The notes beneath the pieces were generated by a model, which was not told the origin of the DNA, did no database searches, and worked only from the letters and a program-made list of their open reading frames with translations. Below are positions 1 to 10,649 of a DNA stretch of 64,000 nucleotides, in pieces; within the stretch, counting starts at the first letter, position 1, and the number at the start of each line of letters is the position of its first letter. This stretch comes from Cladosporium sp. IMV 00045 (Eukaryota; Ascomycota; Dothideomycetes; Cladosporiales; Cladosporiaceae), in assembly GCA_001931905.2 (NCBI GenBank), contig MSJI02000553.1:28674-92673 (forward strand), given 5' to 3'. The translations under genes were made by a program, and so were the position numbers.

Positions 1-1418
1 GACGGTCGTGCCGCCTCGCACAAACTCGCCGGAGACCGAGGAGGAGGTGAAATTCACCTGCCCGGAGGAAATGGTCGAGGGGCTGAGGTGCGTGAAGTTG
101 GCTTCGAAGTAGAGCGCGCCCGAAGGGACGGCCGAGTAGTCGAGGAGGAAGGAGGAGTTTCCCAGGCTGGCGTCGAAGGCGAGTTCGTGGCTGAAGATGG
201 ACTGGATGTTGTATGGCTCGCTGACGAGCACGTAGCCGATTCGAGTGGCGTTTTTGAGGTAGTTGTGCCGTGGGAGGGTCATTTGGCTGCGCCAGTTTTC
301 GCTTGGGCCGGTGGGGACTTGTTGCGTGCTGAGGGGGGTGTTAGTGGGGTTCGTTTTTGGGTGCGGGTTTTGGGTAGGGACTTACTATTGCCAGTTGGAC
401 GCCCATCCGATTGAAACTTGCTTCTCGTTCCCGGGTAGACCGTAGAACCACTGCGCGGCGTAGTTGTCTTTGGCGAAATCGGTGATTCTCGCCGCAGCGT
501 CGAAAGGCACGTAATGAGTCCCGTTGAACTCGCCAGGGAAGTATTCGGTGATGCTGCCGCCTAATGGAGCTCCAGGGTTGATCGAGATCGCGAGAAGCCA
601 TACAGAATCATCTGTTCCTTCCATTGGCATTTGCACCAGGTTCGGACACTCGTATTGATAGCAAAGTAAACCGACGTTGGTCAAGTTCGAGACATGCTCC
701 CATTCCTTGAGATTGGTGGACGTGTAGAAGCCGATGGTGAAGTCGACCGGGTACGCGACGACCATGACCCAGCGCTCAGTCGGCGCATGCCAGATCACCT
801 TCGGGTCTCTGAACTGCGTGGAATTAGACGGAATGACGGGATTGTCTGCGTACGCCTCGAAGGTGTACCCGCCATCTCGGCTGTAGGCAATGGCTTGCTG
901 TTCGATCCCCATCACGCCTCCGGGGTATTGGGCGAGGGTGTAGATCGCCACAACGCCATTATCCTGACCGGGGAAGAAACCGGAGGTGTTGTTCACGTCG
1001 ACAACGCATGAGCCGGAGAAGACGAAAGTGAAGTTATTGGGCGTCCAGAGAGCGATCTTTTGATTCTCCCAGTGGTAGAGGTCTGTTGAGGTCTGGAGAA
1101 AGTCAGCGTCTGTAAGGCTCGACAAGACTTGAAGTGACTTACTGCATGGCCCCAATGTTGATTACCAGCGACGATACCGGTAGGGTCATACTGGTAGTAG
1201 AGATGCCAAGTTCCGTTGGCGTCAACGAACATGCCATTTGGATCGTTCATGAAGTTTTGCGGTGGGCTGAAGTGGACTCTCGGTCGGTATGGACCGGTGT
1301 AGTTGCCTGGTATTGGAGCATCTGTCGGTACGCCTGGTGAGAAGAACGTGCTTGTTTGCGCAATGGCATGGCCGAGTAATAAGCCAGCTACGGCTACTAC
1401 GGCTGTGAATGAACGCAT
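1..1418 (-). CDS. Secreted GH32 beta-fructofuranosidase/inulinase (3' end cut by window edge)
   Basis: Glycoside hydrolase family 32 enzyme, expected to cleave terminal beta-fructose from sucrose or inulin outside the cell. Exons are 1143-1418, 386-1092 and 1-328. Introns of 50 and 57 nt have GTAAGT donors and CAG acceptors and keep frame. The N-terminus (about 20 residues, [20 protein letters not shown]) is a signal peptide; the ATG at 1418 was chosen because it exposes this peptide. Seen: the nucleophile motif MNDPNG (residues 57-62), FRDPKV for the RDP transition-state aspartate, and ECPN carrying the acid/base glutamate. About 437 residues are inside the window, so the last part of the C-terminal beta-sandwich lies to the left. 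DPNG rather than the EPNG of many exo-inulinases leans toward invertase, but sequence alone does not settle the substrate. Many N-glycosylation sequons are present. Confidence 0.9.
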
Positions 1419-1945
1419 GTTGATTCCCGGATCAAATGTGATCAATACGTGTAATGTCTGCTCCCACGACTGACAGATGTCATGAAGGAGTAGCACGATA
1501 TTTGAGTCCTTCTTGTAGCGTCTATGATCGGCTCATAACACCCAACATGCAATCTACCCCTCATCTGCGCGATGGTGCATTTCGAATTGCGTGTTGGCGT
1601 CTTTCCAAACCTGCAGGATGCGATTGTGGCTGACCATTTTCCGATCTGAAGGGCCGATTGTCAAATGCAAGCTCACGTCAATGTTGACAAGCTTTCAATG
1701 TCCCCGCACCTCCGGATCTTTGAGGCCCGCATTTGCCGTGTTTTGTAATGCTAAAGAGAGTGCTAATCGAGGTCATGCGATCTTGAAGACATGCTTGAGT
1801 AGAAGCTTGTAGATTACAAGCTCAAAGCTTTGTTCTTGGGGCACGCAGGCTTTCGTACATGGTACATGTGCCTGGCAAACAGAAGCATCGTCATATCCAA
1901 AGTCAAAAAAGTGCCATGGTCTTTCCCATCATGAAAAAGTGACGT
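1419..1945. other. Intergenic, promoter side of the GH32 gene
   Basis: No convincing gene. It holds a tandem duplication of the 7-mer GTACATG at 1855-1868. The stretch separates the GH32 start from the 3' end of the upstream hydrolase on the same strand. Confidence 0.5.
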
Positions 1946-2872
1946 CTACTTCAGAAAGAACTCTCTGAGAGTTCGAGCCAATCTCTCTGGTTGCTCAAGC
2001 GCCAGCGAATGCCCACACTCCTCAAACAGCTCATTTCTTTCCACGCTTTCCGCAAGTTTCAAAATCCCATCCTTCACAGTAGGACCAAAGAATTCCGGCG
2101 CTCCAATCGTCAGAATAGGTAGTGTTAGCTTTCCCTTCTTCTCCAAAAGCTCCCTGTGCAACTCGCCATTCTTGAATCCAGCTCGATAAGTCTCCAAAAT
2201 GCCCCTCAAACAACCCGGCTGCTTCACGACCTCAATCCAGTGATTCAACGCCACAGGCTCAATAGACGTCGGATTATAGCACTCCTGCTTCATGAACATC
2301 TCCCAAAACTCGCGCTCGTGGCCTGAAATCAACATCTCGGGCACGTGAGGTAAGTAGAAGAAGCCAAGGTGCCAACACCACACACCACGCTTCTCGTACT
2401 GCGCGCTCACATTCTCCGGCGTCCAGAACGAGCTTTCTTCCAAGCCAAAACCGGACACGAGCATCTCGCAGAAGGAAAGCTTGAGGACGCGATCCCGGTA
2501 TTTCGACGCAGTGGCGTAGGCGTAGTCTGCACCCCGATCTTCGCCATGAAGGTAGAATTTCTCATGTCCAAGCTGGGTCATGAGTTCTGCCACGTCATCG
2601 GCGTTGGTGACGGAGTCGTAGCCATCTGTCGTGGGCGGTTTGTCTGTGTAGCCGAAGCCGCGGAGGTCGGGCGCGACGATGGTGAAATGTTCAGTGAGGA
2701 GAGGGAAGATCTTGTACCAGTAGAAGCTGTCTTTGGGAGTGCCATGGAGTAATAGCAGTGTTGGGCCTTTGCCGGCTGTGATGTAGTGCAGGCGAATGCC
2801 GTTGATTCTGGCGCGGCCATGTTTGACCGGCGCGCCTGTATGGTCATATGTTTCTGCTTGTAGATCTGACAT
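1946..2872 (-). CDS. Alpha/beta hydrolase, epoxide hydrolase / haloacid dehalogenase-like
   Basis: Single-exon protein of 308 residues with the alpha/beta-hydrolase fold. Seen: the oxyanion motif HGTP near residue 43, the nucleophile elbow GEDRG with aspartate instead of serine, and a C-terminal catalytic histidine in ECGHSLALEQP. An Asp nucleophile with HGxP is characteristic of soluble epoxide hydrolases and fluoroacetate/haloalkane dehalogenases. Epoxide hydrolysis in detoxification is therefore the best inference; the substrate is unknown. The reading frame is open for 13 codons before the chosen ATG, but there is no other ATG and the context AACATG is good, so the start is 2872. Stop TAG at 1946-1948. 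No targeting signal is seen, so a cytosolic location is likely. Confidence 0.85.
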   Translation of the reverse strand: MSDLQAETYDHTGAPVKHGRARINGIRLHYITAGKGPTLLLLHGTPKDSFYWYKIFPLLTEHFTIVAPDLRGFGYTDKPPTTDGYDSVTNADDVAELMTQLGHEKFYLHGEDRGADYAYATASKYRDRVLKLSFCEMLVSGFGLEESSFWTPENVSAQYEKRGVWCWHLGFFYLPHVPEMLISGHEREFWEMFMKQECYNPTSIEPVALNHWIEVVKQPGCLRGILETYRAGFKNGELHRELLEKKGKLTLPILTIGAPEFFGPTVKDGILKLAESVERNELFEECGHSLALEQPERLARTLREFFLK

Positions 2873-3348
2873 GTTGGTGAGTCTGGCTGTATGTTGTAGT
2901 CTGAAGATCAATCGTTTGCAGTTGTAGTGTTGTTCAATGGCACACTCTCACAGAAGATATACATTGCAGCATGTCAACGTCAAGAGCCTGGATCCGATCG
3001 GCTCTTCTAACCCCACCTTCGACCCCACTCAGGGTCATCGATCGGCTTGACTAGAAACCTTGTGACTTAGCAATGGGAAACTATTGCGCCTTCGAAATGC
3101 CCACATTGGATACCGTGGTTAGAGTGGCCGAAAACGACAGATGGCGTGGTTCTGGCTTCCCCGATGCGCCGGGTTGGCAAGCGGATGCATCAGCTTATCT
3201 GAGTGGCTGCGCTTAGAGGCACCAAACGACAATGTTATATGGGATACCAAGACCAGTGCTGGAAAGAATATTTGACTGGCAAGACCTTTCAATGCACGAT
3301 TGAGAGCCAGCCGGCGTTGCAAGCGTGCAAATTCCTCTGGCCATGGTC
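2873..3348. other. Intergenic
   Basis: No supported gene. It lies between the hydrolase start and the 3' end of the next minus-strand gene. Confidence 0.4.
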
Positions 3349-4997
3349 TCAAGCCGGCACTTTGATGAGCGGCATCAAACTCCAAGGCATCAAAGCATCC
3401 CACTGCAAGTATGGCGCTCTTGCGCGCACAGCCTTTGTCGTTTCAGCACACCACAGCAACCCATCATTGTCTCTGGAGTAAGAGTACCATTGCTCGAGGA
3501 AGTGTAGTGGAGCGCGCAGAGCTAGTCCTTGGGCTATTGGTCTTTCTGCAACACCACCGAGAAGACCGACGAGATGGCGAAGACTATGAGCGCAGACGAC
3601 TGCTGAACTGTCATACAGGCTTTGAGATAGCTTTGTACAGTCGTTTGGAGATTCCAGGCTAATGTGGCTTTGATAGATCAGAAGAAGGCAAACGCGACAA
3701 AGGCTCTCGCATGCAAGCTCGAACAAGCATGGAGGTTTAGCAGACTTGAGCTCGTGTCCTTCTGGAGAACGATCTGTATCATGAGCGACTGCAGATGCAG
3801 TGAGTTCTCGTCCCGTGTGGGACTTGGATTCGCAGAATGAGCCCAACCAAACAACCAAAGCCCGCTCGAGAGAAGCAAGTTCGTTCTTCAGCCTGTCGGA
3901 GATGCATATTATTGTCGTCGATCTCTCAACTGCGTCAACTGACTCCAGTAGAGGTGGAACGCGGAAGGCCAGATCGAACAGAAAATCCAAAGCAGGCGAC
4001 GATGTGCGGACTGCTGGGGCTGCGCAGCAGATTGGGAATGGTTTGCGATTGCACAAGGAGTGCATCAGCTGGACTATTGTGAGCAATGTGGCCTTCTTTC
4101 TCATACAAGACAACTTGACTTGCCTGTGCCGAACGAAACCTTGCCACGAGGAAGAACTCGAGTCTCGAGTCCATGTTCTTTGGGAGGCGCGTAAGGATAA
4201 GGGAAGACATGCCAACGACTTGTCTCTGCCAAGTAACGTCCCCAGATCCTTGAGAGATGGCGGTATACATCTGTAGAAACAGTCAGTCTTAGTCGTACAG
4301 GTATCCCATGTGTAAGTTCATAATCAGATGAATCACATGCAAGTCATCGAAGAGTCACCGCAGGATAAAACCTCATACCTCAGTCAATGAGATTCCCATC
4401 GACACAATCATCAGCCCGACAGCGGCCAAGTCTGGGTCCTTGAGACCCACATTCCGTCGCAGACAGTCCATGGCGATCAAGAATCTTTTTCTGCCTTCAA
4501 CCAGAAGACGCTCGTCCTCAACAGTAGATCCCAGGTGTATGAGCTTCATGGTGTCCAGTATGGCCATGATCGGTATTGATTCGCGAACTCGAAATCCTCG
4601 GATGGAGGGAGTGGTCAAGGAAGAGAATCCGAAGCCAACTGGATACCAGCCTTCGCGCAGTTTCTGTGTCAGAGCCACCTGGTTGAGAGCTGGGCTGAGA
4701 ATGTGAGGTGGTGGATGGGGTGTTGGATGTGAATCTACTTTAACCCTTGAGATCTGATACTTGCGTCCTGTAGAATACGGTTAATTCCCGGACACTATCG
4801 CAATAAGGAAGACGTCACGAACTGGCATTTGCTTGACGCTCTCGTTCTTTTCGACGGTAGTCCTTCATGACCTGAACTCGAATTCGATGGCGAACAGTCT
4901 TTGTGGTGCTAGACACGTCGCCTGGACTGACGTGGATGAACTCGACGGTCTCGCCCATAGCAGCGCATGGCTGGGTGGCAGTAGTGACTAATGTCAT
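3349..4997 (-). CDS. Fungal-specific transcription factor-like protein without a zinc cluster (Fungal_trans_2 type)
   Basis: Reconstructed in four exons: 4823-4997, 4379-4767, 4115-4270 and 3349-4068 (479 residues, frame continuous). The N-terminus EFIHVSPGD followed by VMKDYRRKERER is the hallmark start of a large Pezizomycotina group that has the regulatory domain of C6 factors but no Zn2Cys6 domain. The body carries the helical signature segments LREGWYPVGFGFSSL, FRSAQASQ and FLFDLAFRVPPLLESVDAV. The third intron (4069-4114, 46 nt, GTTGTC...TCCAG) is inferred because it restores the family pattern RSAQ-x2-Q-x6-NRK; a 43-nt alternative donor is possible. The first intron donor (GTTCGT) is also uncertain. 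ATG 4997 was preferred for its AAT context; ATG 5048 upstream is in frame. DNA binding cannot be inferred. Probably nuclear. Confidence 0.7.
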
Positions 4998-5712
4998 ATT
5001 GTGGCTCTTGTTGATGGCGTTCTGTCTTGCCAGGGCACGCATGAGCATAGAGTGGCAGTCTCTGTGTATCGTCTCTCTCTCTTCTACCTTGTGAACGTAG
5101 GGCTGACATGAAAGTCGGAAGTAGGGGAGCCAGGTGATGCCAATATATCAAGCTGACATGCAGCACGGTAGCAGGTGGCGCATTCTACGTTACATCCTCT
5201 AGGGAGTATTGGTAAGAAGGTTCAGTGAAGGCCTCGCGAAATATCTTGTCCAGAACCGTTGATGTCTTTGGGACCATCCTCTGAAGAGACATTCATCGTT
5301 TACGGTTGTACCGTTTCAAGGAGAAATGAGACTATCTCAATCTAAAGATCTCGGCAGCGCTATTGTTGGTAGTGACATGGAGAGGTACATGCAGGGACAT
5401 GATCGAAGATCTATTGTCATTTTGAGTAGCATTCGCAGACATACCCGAGAGGCAACTTCCCAGTAGACGAATTGTGTTTCTCTCGCTACTTTTTGACTGT
5501 ATTTTGCCTCGTCGTGAAAGTAACGAGCTGGCTTTTGAAGTCGAGTTCGTTCGCTTGGAGTTTGGAGTTTTGTGTGTTGTTGGTGGGGTCCACGCTGTCC
5601 GGCGTGTCGGTGGGTGAAGTCAACAACCACCAAACAACAACTTTGGAGCTGGCACACTGTTTACTCCCGACACGATTCTCGACGAAACCACCAAGGCACT
5701 ATATCCTACACC
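4998..5712. other. Intergenic between divergent genes
   Basis: Shared upstream region of the minus-strand regulator-like gene and DAM1. No supported coding sequence and no clear regulatory repeat. Confidence 0.4.
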
Positions 5713-6454
5713 ATGGCCACCCCATCCTCCCACTCCCGCAAACCATCCGCGACCTCTCGCCCAACCACACCTCTCCGCCCACCCTCACGCACCTCTCTGC
5801 GCGCATCCCAAACCACACCCTCCGGCCCTCTCTCAGGCACCGCGTCCGACCCTCTAGCCTCACTGGAACCCGCCTTCGCCGAGCTGAGCGACAGCATGGC
5901 CGATCTGGAAGCGAATTTCATGCACCTGCAACTTCTGAACGAGAGCCTCAATCGCTTCAACGAGTGCTTCGGCGGATTCCTGTACGGCATGAACATGAGC
6001 GCGTTTTGCGTTGATTTCCCGGAGGTATGCCTACCACAAAAGTATATCCACCGCTCTTGGTACGCAAAGCTAACAAAACAAGGCACCGACTCCCCAATCC
6101 TTCGCGCGCGCAAAGACCTTCTCCTCCCCCAACGCAAAGCACAACAGCAACAACAGTGGCATCCCCGCGCAAACCGCCCCGCCAGACGTCGACGCGACTT
6201 TCCTCACAACCGATACGAGCTTCGTCGAGCACCCGCCCACAACCGCCAAGCCGCCCAGCAGGTATAGTAGCGTGCCGTCGGCGAGGGCGCCAGCACGCGG
6301 GAGTACAAGAGGTGGCGCGGGAGCTTCTACGGGTGCGAGAGGCGCGAGGGGTGGGAGTGGGATTGCGCGTGGAGGTGCGACGTCGGGGACGGCGAGGGGG
6401 GCTAGGGGTGGTGTTGCGAGGGGACCGGCCAGGGGGAGGGGGTGGGTTAGATGA
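5713..6454 (+). CDS. DAM1: DASH complex subunit Dam1
   Basis: Kinetochore protein of the DASH/Dam1 ring, which couples chromosomes to dynamic microtubules. Two exons, 5713-6024 and 6083-6454, joined across a 58-nt intron (GTATGC...ACAAG), give 227 residues. The Dam1 family core is plain at about residues 50-104: LEPAFAELSDSMADLEANF, LNESLNRFNE and FLYGMNMSAFCVDFPE. The N-terminal 45 residues are Ser/Thr/Pro rich. The C-terminal 45 or so residues are a Gly/Arg/Ala tail with several RGG-like repeats. Yeast Dam1 is regulated by Aurora B phosphorylation; basic Ser-containing stretches exist here but sites were not proven. ATG at 5713 sits in a CACCATGG context. Family identification is firm; function of the RGG-like tail is unknown. 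Confidence 0.92.
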
Positions 6455-7162
6455 TGTTGAGATCGTTTGAGGAAGGATCGTTATCTGGAACACGTCTTCT
6501 GCCGTGGAAGATGGTATTGTTGGAGAAGCGAGCATCTTGCACCTTGCTGGAGCTCGCTATGACGTGGATACCCAAACCTCCCAGCATGACGGCTACACGT
6601 CGCACGAGCTGGGTAGGAGCAGTGCTCGTTCGCCGGTCAGGCACTCGAACAACGCTCCTCCGTCCAGCGCCCGCAATCCGTCATGCCTACGAGGTTGCGC
6701 TGGAAGCACGATTCGCCATGCTGCGCGCCAACATCATTGCAAGCGAAAAGCGGCTGAAGCAACGATGAATACCAGCACCGCGGAACTGGAAATGCCAATA
6801 CAGAGCAGCACCGACTGGTAAAGTGGGCATCGGAGACCTGAGAAACCTGTACAAATTCATAGAGACGCTCCATGATACTTTCTCAGTGGGGTGGTCTCTC
6901 TACGAAATCAGGCATTGTCTTAATGTATAGCCAACGTTCGATATTCAAGCATGATCGACTGAACGAATCCACGTCCGGCTTCTGCATACCTAAGGGCTCC
7001 ATAATCAAAAAATGCATGAGATTTCATGAGCTCTGTCTGCAGACCCCATGGTTCGGAGCGGTAGAGGCATTGTCACTCGACGTACTCATCCTTCTTTCAC
7101 ATCAAATTTTCATCTTTTGGTATATGTAAGATGAAAAGCATTTCAGGCCAACAATTCGTCTA
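6455..7162. other. Intergenic, 3' region of DAM1
   Basis: A weak coding-like stretch ends near 6768 (translated end HAYEVALEARFAMLRANII), but I could not build a gene with a start around it. Otherwise nothing until the tRNA. Confidence 0.35.
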
Positions 7163-7245
7163 GCTTCTTTAGCTCAGTGGTAGAGCGTGGGATTGCAGCA
7201 ATGCAAGATATCCTAAGGTCCCTGTTTCGATCACGGGAGGGAGCT
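7163..7245 (+). tRNA. tRNA-Cys (anticodon GCA), with an 11-nt intron
   Basis: Folds by eye into a full cloverleaf. The acceptor stem pairs GCTTCTT with AGGGAGC (7163-7169 / 7238-7244, with G-T pairs). The D arm is GCTC...GAGC. The anticodon stem pairs TGGGA with TCCTA, and the T arm is CCTGT-TTCGATC-ACGGG. The anticodon loop is T-T-GCA-G followed by 11 extra bases (7199-7209) and A38, the canonical position for a tRNA intron after base 37. Base 73 is T, which matches the U73 identity element of cysteine tRNAs. A TTTT run a few bases downstream (about 7251) would terminate RNA polymerase III. Confidence 0.85.
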
Positions 7246-8442
7246 ATACTTTTGCTTTTGGTTCAAAGTGCCGAATGAACAACAACCATCAACGAGACTG
7301 CTTCAGCTTCGACATTTCGAATACTCAAACAAAACATCAATTTTTGCAATACCGTATTCACGAATACATTCACCTCGTAAGCAGGTGCCTGAAGAACAGT
7401 CGGTATGAGGCATTCAATGAGTGTCCTGAGGCCCAAGCCCAAGCAATCCGACGCTGCTCGACACGTTCTCCGGTCTTGACGTCTCATTGGCTCAGTGGGC
7501 TCGATGCAACCTCACTTTACCTTCTCACCCTCGATCAACTCTCACATGCTGCCCACATGCTATCGACGTTCATCTCTTCAATGTGGCGTTCCAATCTTAC
7601 AAACCCTCATGCTGTATCATGCCACGCTTCGCCTTGTTGTTCGCTTGACATGCTTTGTACGCATGTATCTCAGGCATTCGACTGAGGTGTTACAGGAATA
7701 ACAACCGAGGCCGACAAGGGCGCAGACGTCTGTCAGCTCTGCGGTTCTCATGCAACCACACCCTACGACCGATCGAGCGTTGGAGGAGCCGTTGGTACCA
7801 CCATCCTTCCACGGCGAAGTGGAGCCCCAGAGCTGCCGCTAATGTGCTTGACGCGAGTCTTCACGCTCATATGTTTGCTTCTGTATGTCCATCATGACGG
7901 TAGACAAATACGATTCGCATACGATTCCATTCTGCAAGACGCCAAGTATGGGCGATCCGTGATATCATGCGGGCTATCGTGTCGAAGCATTCGCATATCC
8001 TCGCTTAAACGCAGCAAAGGCGAACAAGCAATGCTTTCCTGCCGTCTTGTCGTTCTTGGGCATGCTCCGATTGTCCCTCGCGATTGGCTGAAGAAACATG
8101 AAGACTATTCCGTTGATAGCTTATGCAGGTTAAGCGTTCGCCGCCACAGCCTTGTAGCGGCTAGCTGCCCCAGGCCATGGAGGGAAACTATTGGACCTTA
8201 CTCTCGGGCGTTGATCCAACTGCGGTCGAGACTGGACACAGCTGCTTCTGCTTCGCCTGATCATTCCTTTTTGCCCGTCACCAAGCTCTATCTTCTTTTA
8301 ATCATGCCTCCCCGAGCCCTTTGAGCTTGGCTTTCTTGTCCATCTGCTCAAGCCTTGCTAGGTCGTACCGGATCTTCTTTTCTGGTCCTTTCCTTCTTCC
8401 TCACGACTCGTGCTGTGGACCACCACTCTACACCACTCCGAC
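7246..8442. other. Intergenic upstream of the phosphate transporter
   Basis: 1.2 kb with several open frames but none with family-like sequence or sensible starts. I saw no CACGTG box of the kind bound by Pho4/NUC-1. The last 100 bases are pyrimidine rich, as is common before fungal starts. Confidence 0.4.
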
Positions 8443-10281
8443 ATGGCCACCAGAACGGCCGGAGGCAACGCCGCCTTCCACAACTTCAACAACGACTATG
8501 CTCACATCGCCGACCCCAACGAGCGCCGTCGTCTCGCCCTCGCTGAGATTGACAAGGCGCCCTTCGGTTGGTATCATGTCCGCGCTATCCTGGTAGCCGG
8601 AATTGGTTTCTTCACGGACGCTTACGACATCTTCGCCATTGGTCTCGTCACTACTATGCTTGGAGTCGTCTATTGGCAGGATGCGAGTCTCCCGGCTAGT
8701 ACTCGCGGCACCATTCCTGCTACTTCAGATACGGCTATTAAGGTCGCGACTTCTGGAGGGACCGTGATAGGTCAAGTGGGCTTCGGGTGGCTCGCCGACA
8801 TGGTTGGCCGCAAGAAGATGTATGGCCTGGAGCTCATCTTAATCATCTTCGCTACGACCGCTCAGGCCCTTTCTAGTGACTCCCCGGCTATGTCTATTGT
8901 CGGGATTGTCATCTTCTGGCGTGTTCTCATGGGCAGTGAGTAGTGCCGTCCTTGACGTTAGTCTGAACAATGCTGATAGCATCTCAGTTGGTATCGGCGG
9001 TGACTACCCCTTGAGCAGCATCATCACTTCCGAATTCGCTACTACCAAATGGCGTGGAGCCATGATGGCCTCAGTCTTTGCCATGCAGGGTATTGGTCAA
9101 TTCGCCGCAGGCATCATCTCTCTCATCGTCACTTCTGGCTTCCAACAATCTCTCCTCACCGCCAGCTCAGTCAGCGAATGTAGTGGAGTTTGCGGCATTG
9201 CTGTCGACAAGATGTGGCGTGTCATTATTGGATTCGGTGCTGTTCCTGGATGCGTCGCTCTTTATTACCGTTTGACCATCCCCGAGACTCCTCGCTACAC
9301 CTTCGATGTCTCCCGAGACGTTGTTAAGGCTGGCTCTGATGTCAAGGCATACCTCTCCTCCAAGCCTGAAGGCATTCCTGACGAGGTCACTCGCGTTAAC
9401 ACAATGCGCGACTCAGCTCCCCAGATGGCAATTCCGAAAGCTTCCTGGGGCGATTTCTGGCGCCACTACAGCCAGTGGAAGTATGGCAAGATCCTACTCG
9501 GTACGGCCGGCTCATGGTTTTTCCTTGACGTCGCCTTCTATGGTGTCAGTCTCAACAACGCAACGATCTTGCAAGCTATCGGATATGCCAAAGGCGACAG
9601 CGTTTACCGCATCTTCTACAACATCTCCGTCGGCAATCTCATCCTCGTCTGCGCAGGCGCCATTCCTGGCTACTGGGTCACCGCAGCCACTGTGGATACT
9701 CTTGGTCGCAAGCCGCTTCAAATGGGCGGGTTCATCATCTTGACCATCTTGTTCTGCATCATGGGTTTCGGCTATCATGCGATCGGTGAAAATGGCCTGC
9801 TCGCCTGCTACGTCGTCGCTCAATTCTTCTTCAACTTCGGCCCCAACTCAACCACCTTCATCGTCCCAGGAGAATGTAAGTGTCGGCATTCCAACCTCAC
9901 CATCACGACAAGAACCAAATCACTAACCCAAAAATCCCAGGCTTCCCAACCCGCTACCGCTCCACCTCCCACGGCCTCTCCGCCGCCGCCGGCAAAGTCG
10001 GCTCCATCATCGCCCAAGTCCTCATCGGACCCCTGCGCACCCGCGGCGCGACCCCGGACAACAAGAGCCCCTGGCTCAACCACGTCATGGAAATCTACGC
10101 CCTCTTCATGCTCATGGGCTGCTTCACCACCCTCCTCATCCCGGAGACGAAGCGCAAGACCCTCGAGCAGCTTGCGGGTGAGGTTCCGGGCACGCCGGAG
10201 TTTGATCCCAGACTTGCTGGACGGGGTTCGGTGGAGAGGAACGATTCGGAAGAGGAGAGGAAAATTGGGCATGAGGCTTAG
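8443..10281 (+). CDS. PHO84: Inorganic phosphate:H+ symporter, PHO84 family (MFS)
   Basis: High-affinity phosphate transporter of the plasma membrane, major facilitator superfamily. Exons 8443-8935, 8988-9875 and 9941-10281 (introns of 52 and 65 nt) give 573 residues. Seen: the cytosolic N-terminus, first helix GIGFFTDAYDIFAIGL, the MFS loop motif GWLADMVGRKKMYG, the PHO84 signature GIGIGGDYPLSSIITSE directly across the first splice junction, a long central loop, and the second-half motifs DTLGRKPLQ and PGECFPTRYRSTSHG across the second junction. The C-terminus ETKRKTLEQLAGE is typical. Start ATG is in ACATGG context. The yeast orthologue is induced by phosphate starvation; no such element was identified here. 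The nearest neighbours are unrelated. Confidence 0.93.
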
Positions 10282-10649
10282 CCGGGGTTGTGTCTGTGGG
10301 GACTTGAGGGGAGGAGGTCGTTACTCTTCGTCACTGTGTTCTAATCTTATCTTCAATGGGTTTAAAAAGCGTTTGGCTGATGTTTGGTCTCAATGTTGCG
10401 GTCAACATACGTGCCTAGGCGAGGGGCGAGAATGTACAAAAGCGCGCTCGCATGTGCCATTGAAGATTGTCGGAAAGATTGTCGGTGGGAGCACCGTGAA
10501 TTGTCTCACTGTCTCCGCAAATCGCACTCGGTTGGGAAGGGGAGTCATCGTGTGAAGACACTATAACGTTGCCATACCAGTTCCCACGCTAAAGACCATC
10601 CAAAAGCGAGAATCAAGCGACTTCCACAAACGCCTCACACACACCTCAC
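10282..10649. other. Intergenic between convergent genes
   Basis: 3' regions of the phosphate transporter and the flavin monooxygenase. No gene seen. Confidence 0.5.

Noticed and set aside
2873..2911. N-terminal extension of the epoxide-hydrolase-like protein
   Set aside because: The frame is open but begins with TTG; the first ATG is at 2872.
6451..6821. Coding-like stretch downstream of DAM1
   Set aside because: Two partly plausible frames but no start, splice signals or family match to support a gene.
7842..8324. 160-codon open frame before the phosphate transporter
   Set aside because: No family-like pattern, Cys/Arg/Ser scatter typical of chance, and it ends inside the leader of the transporter.
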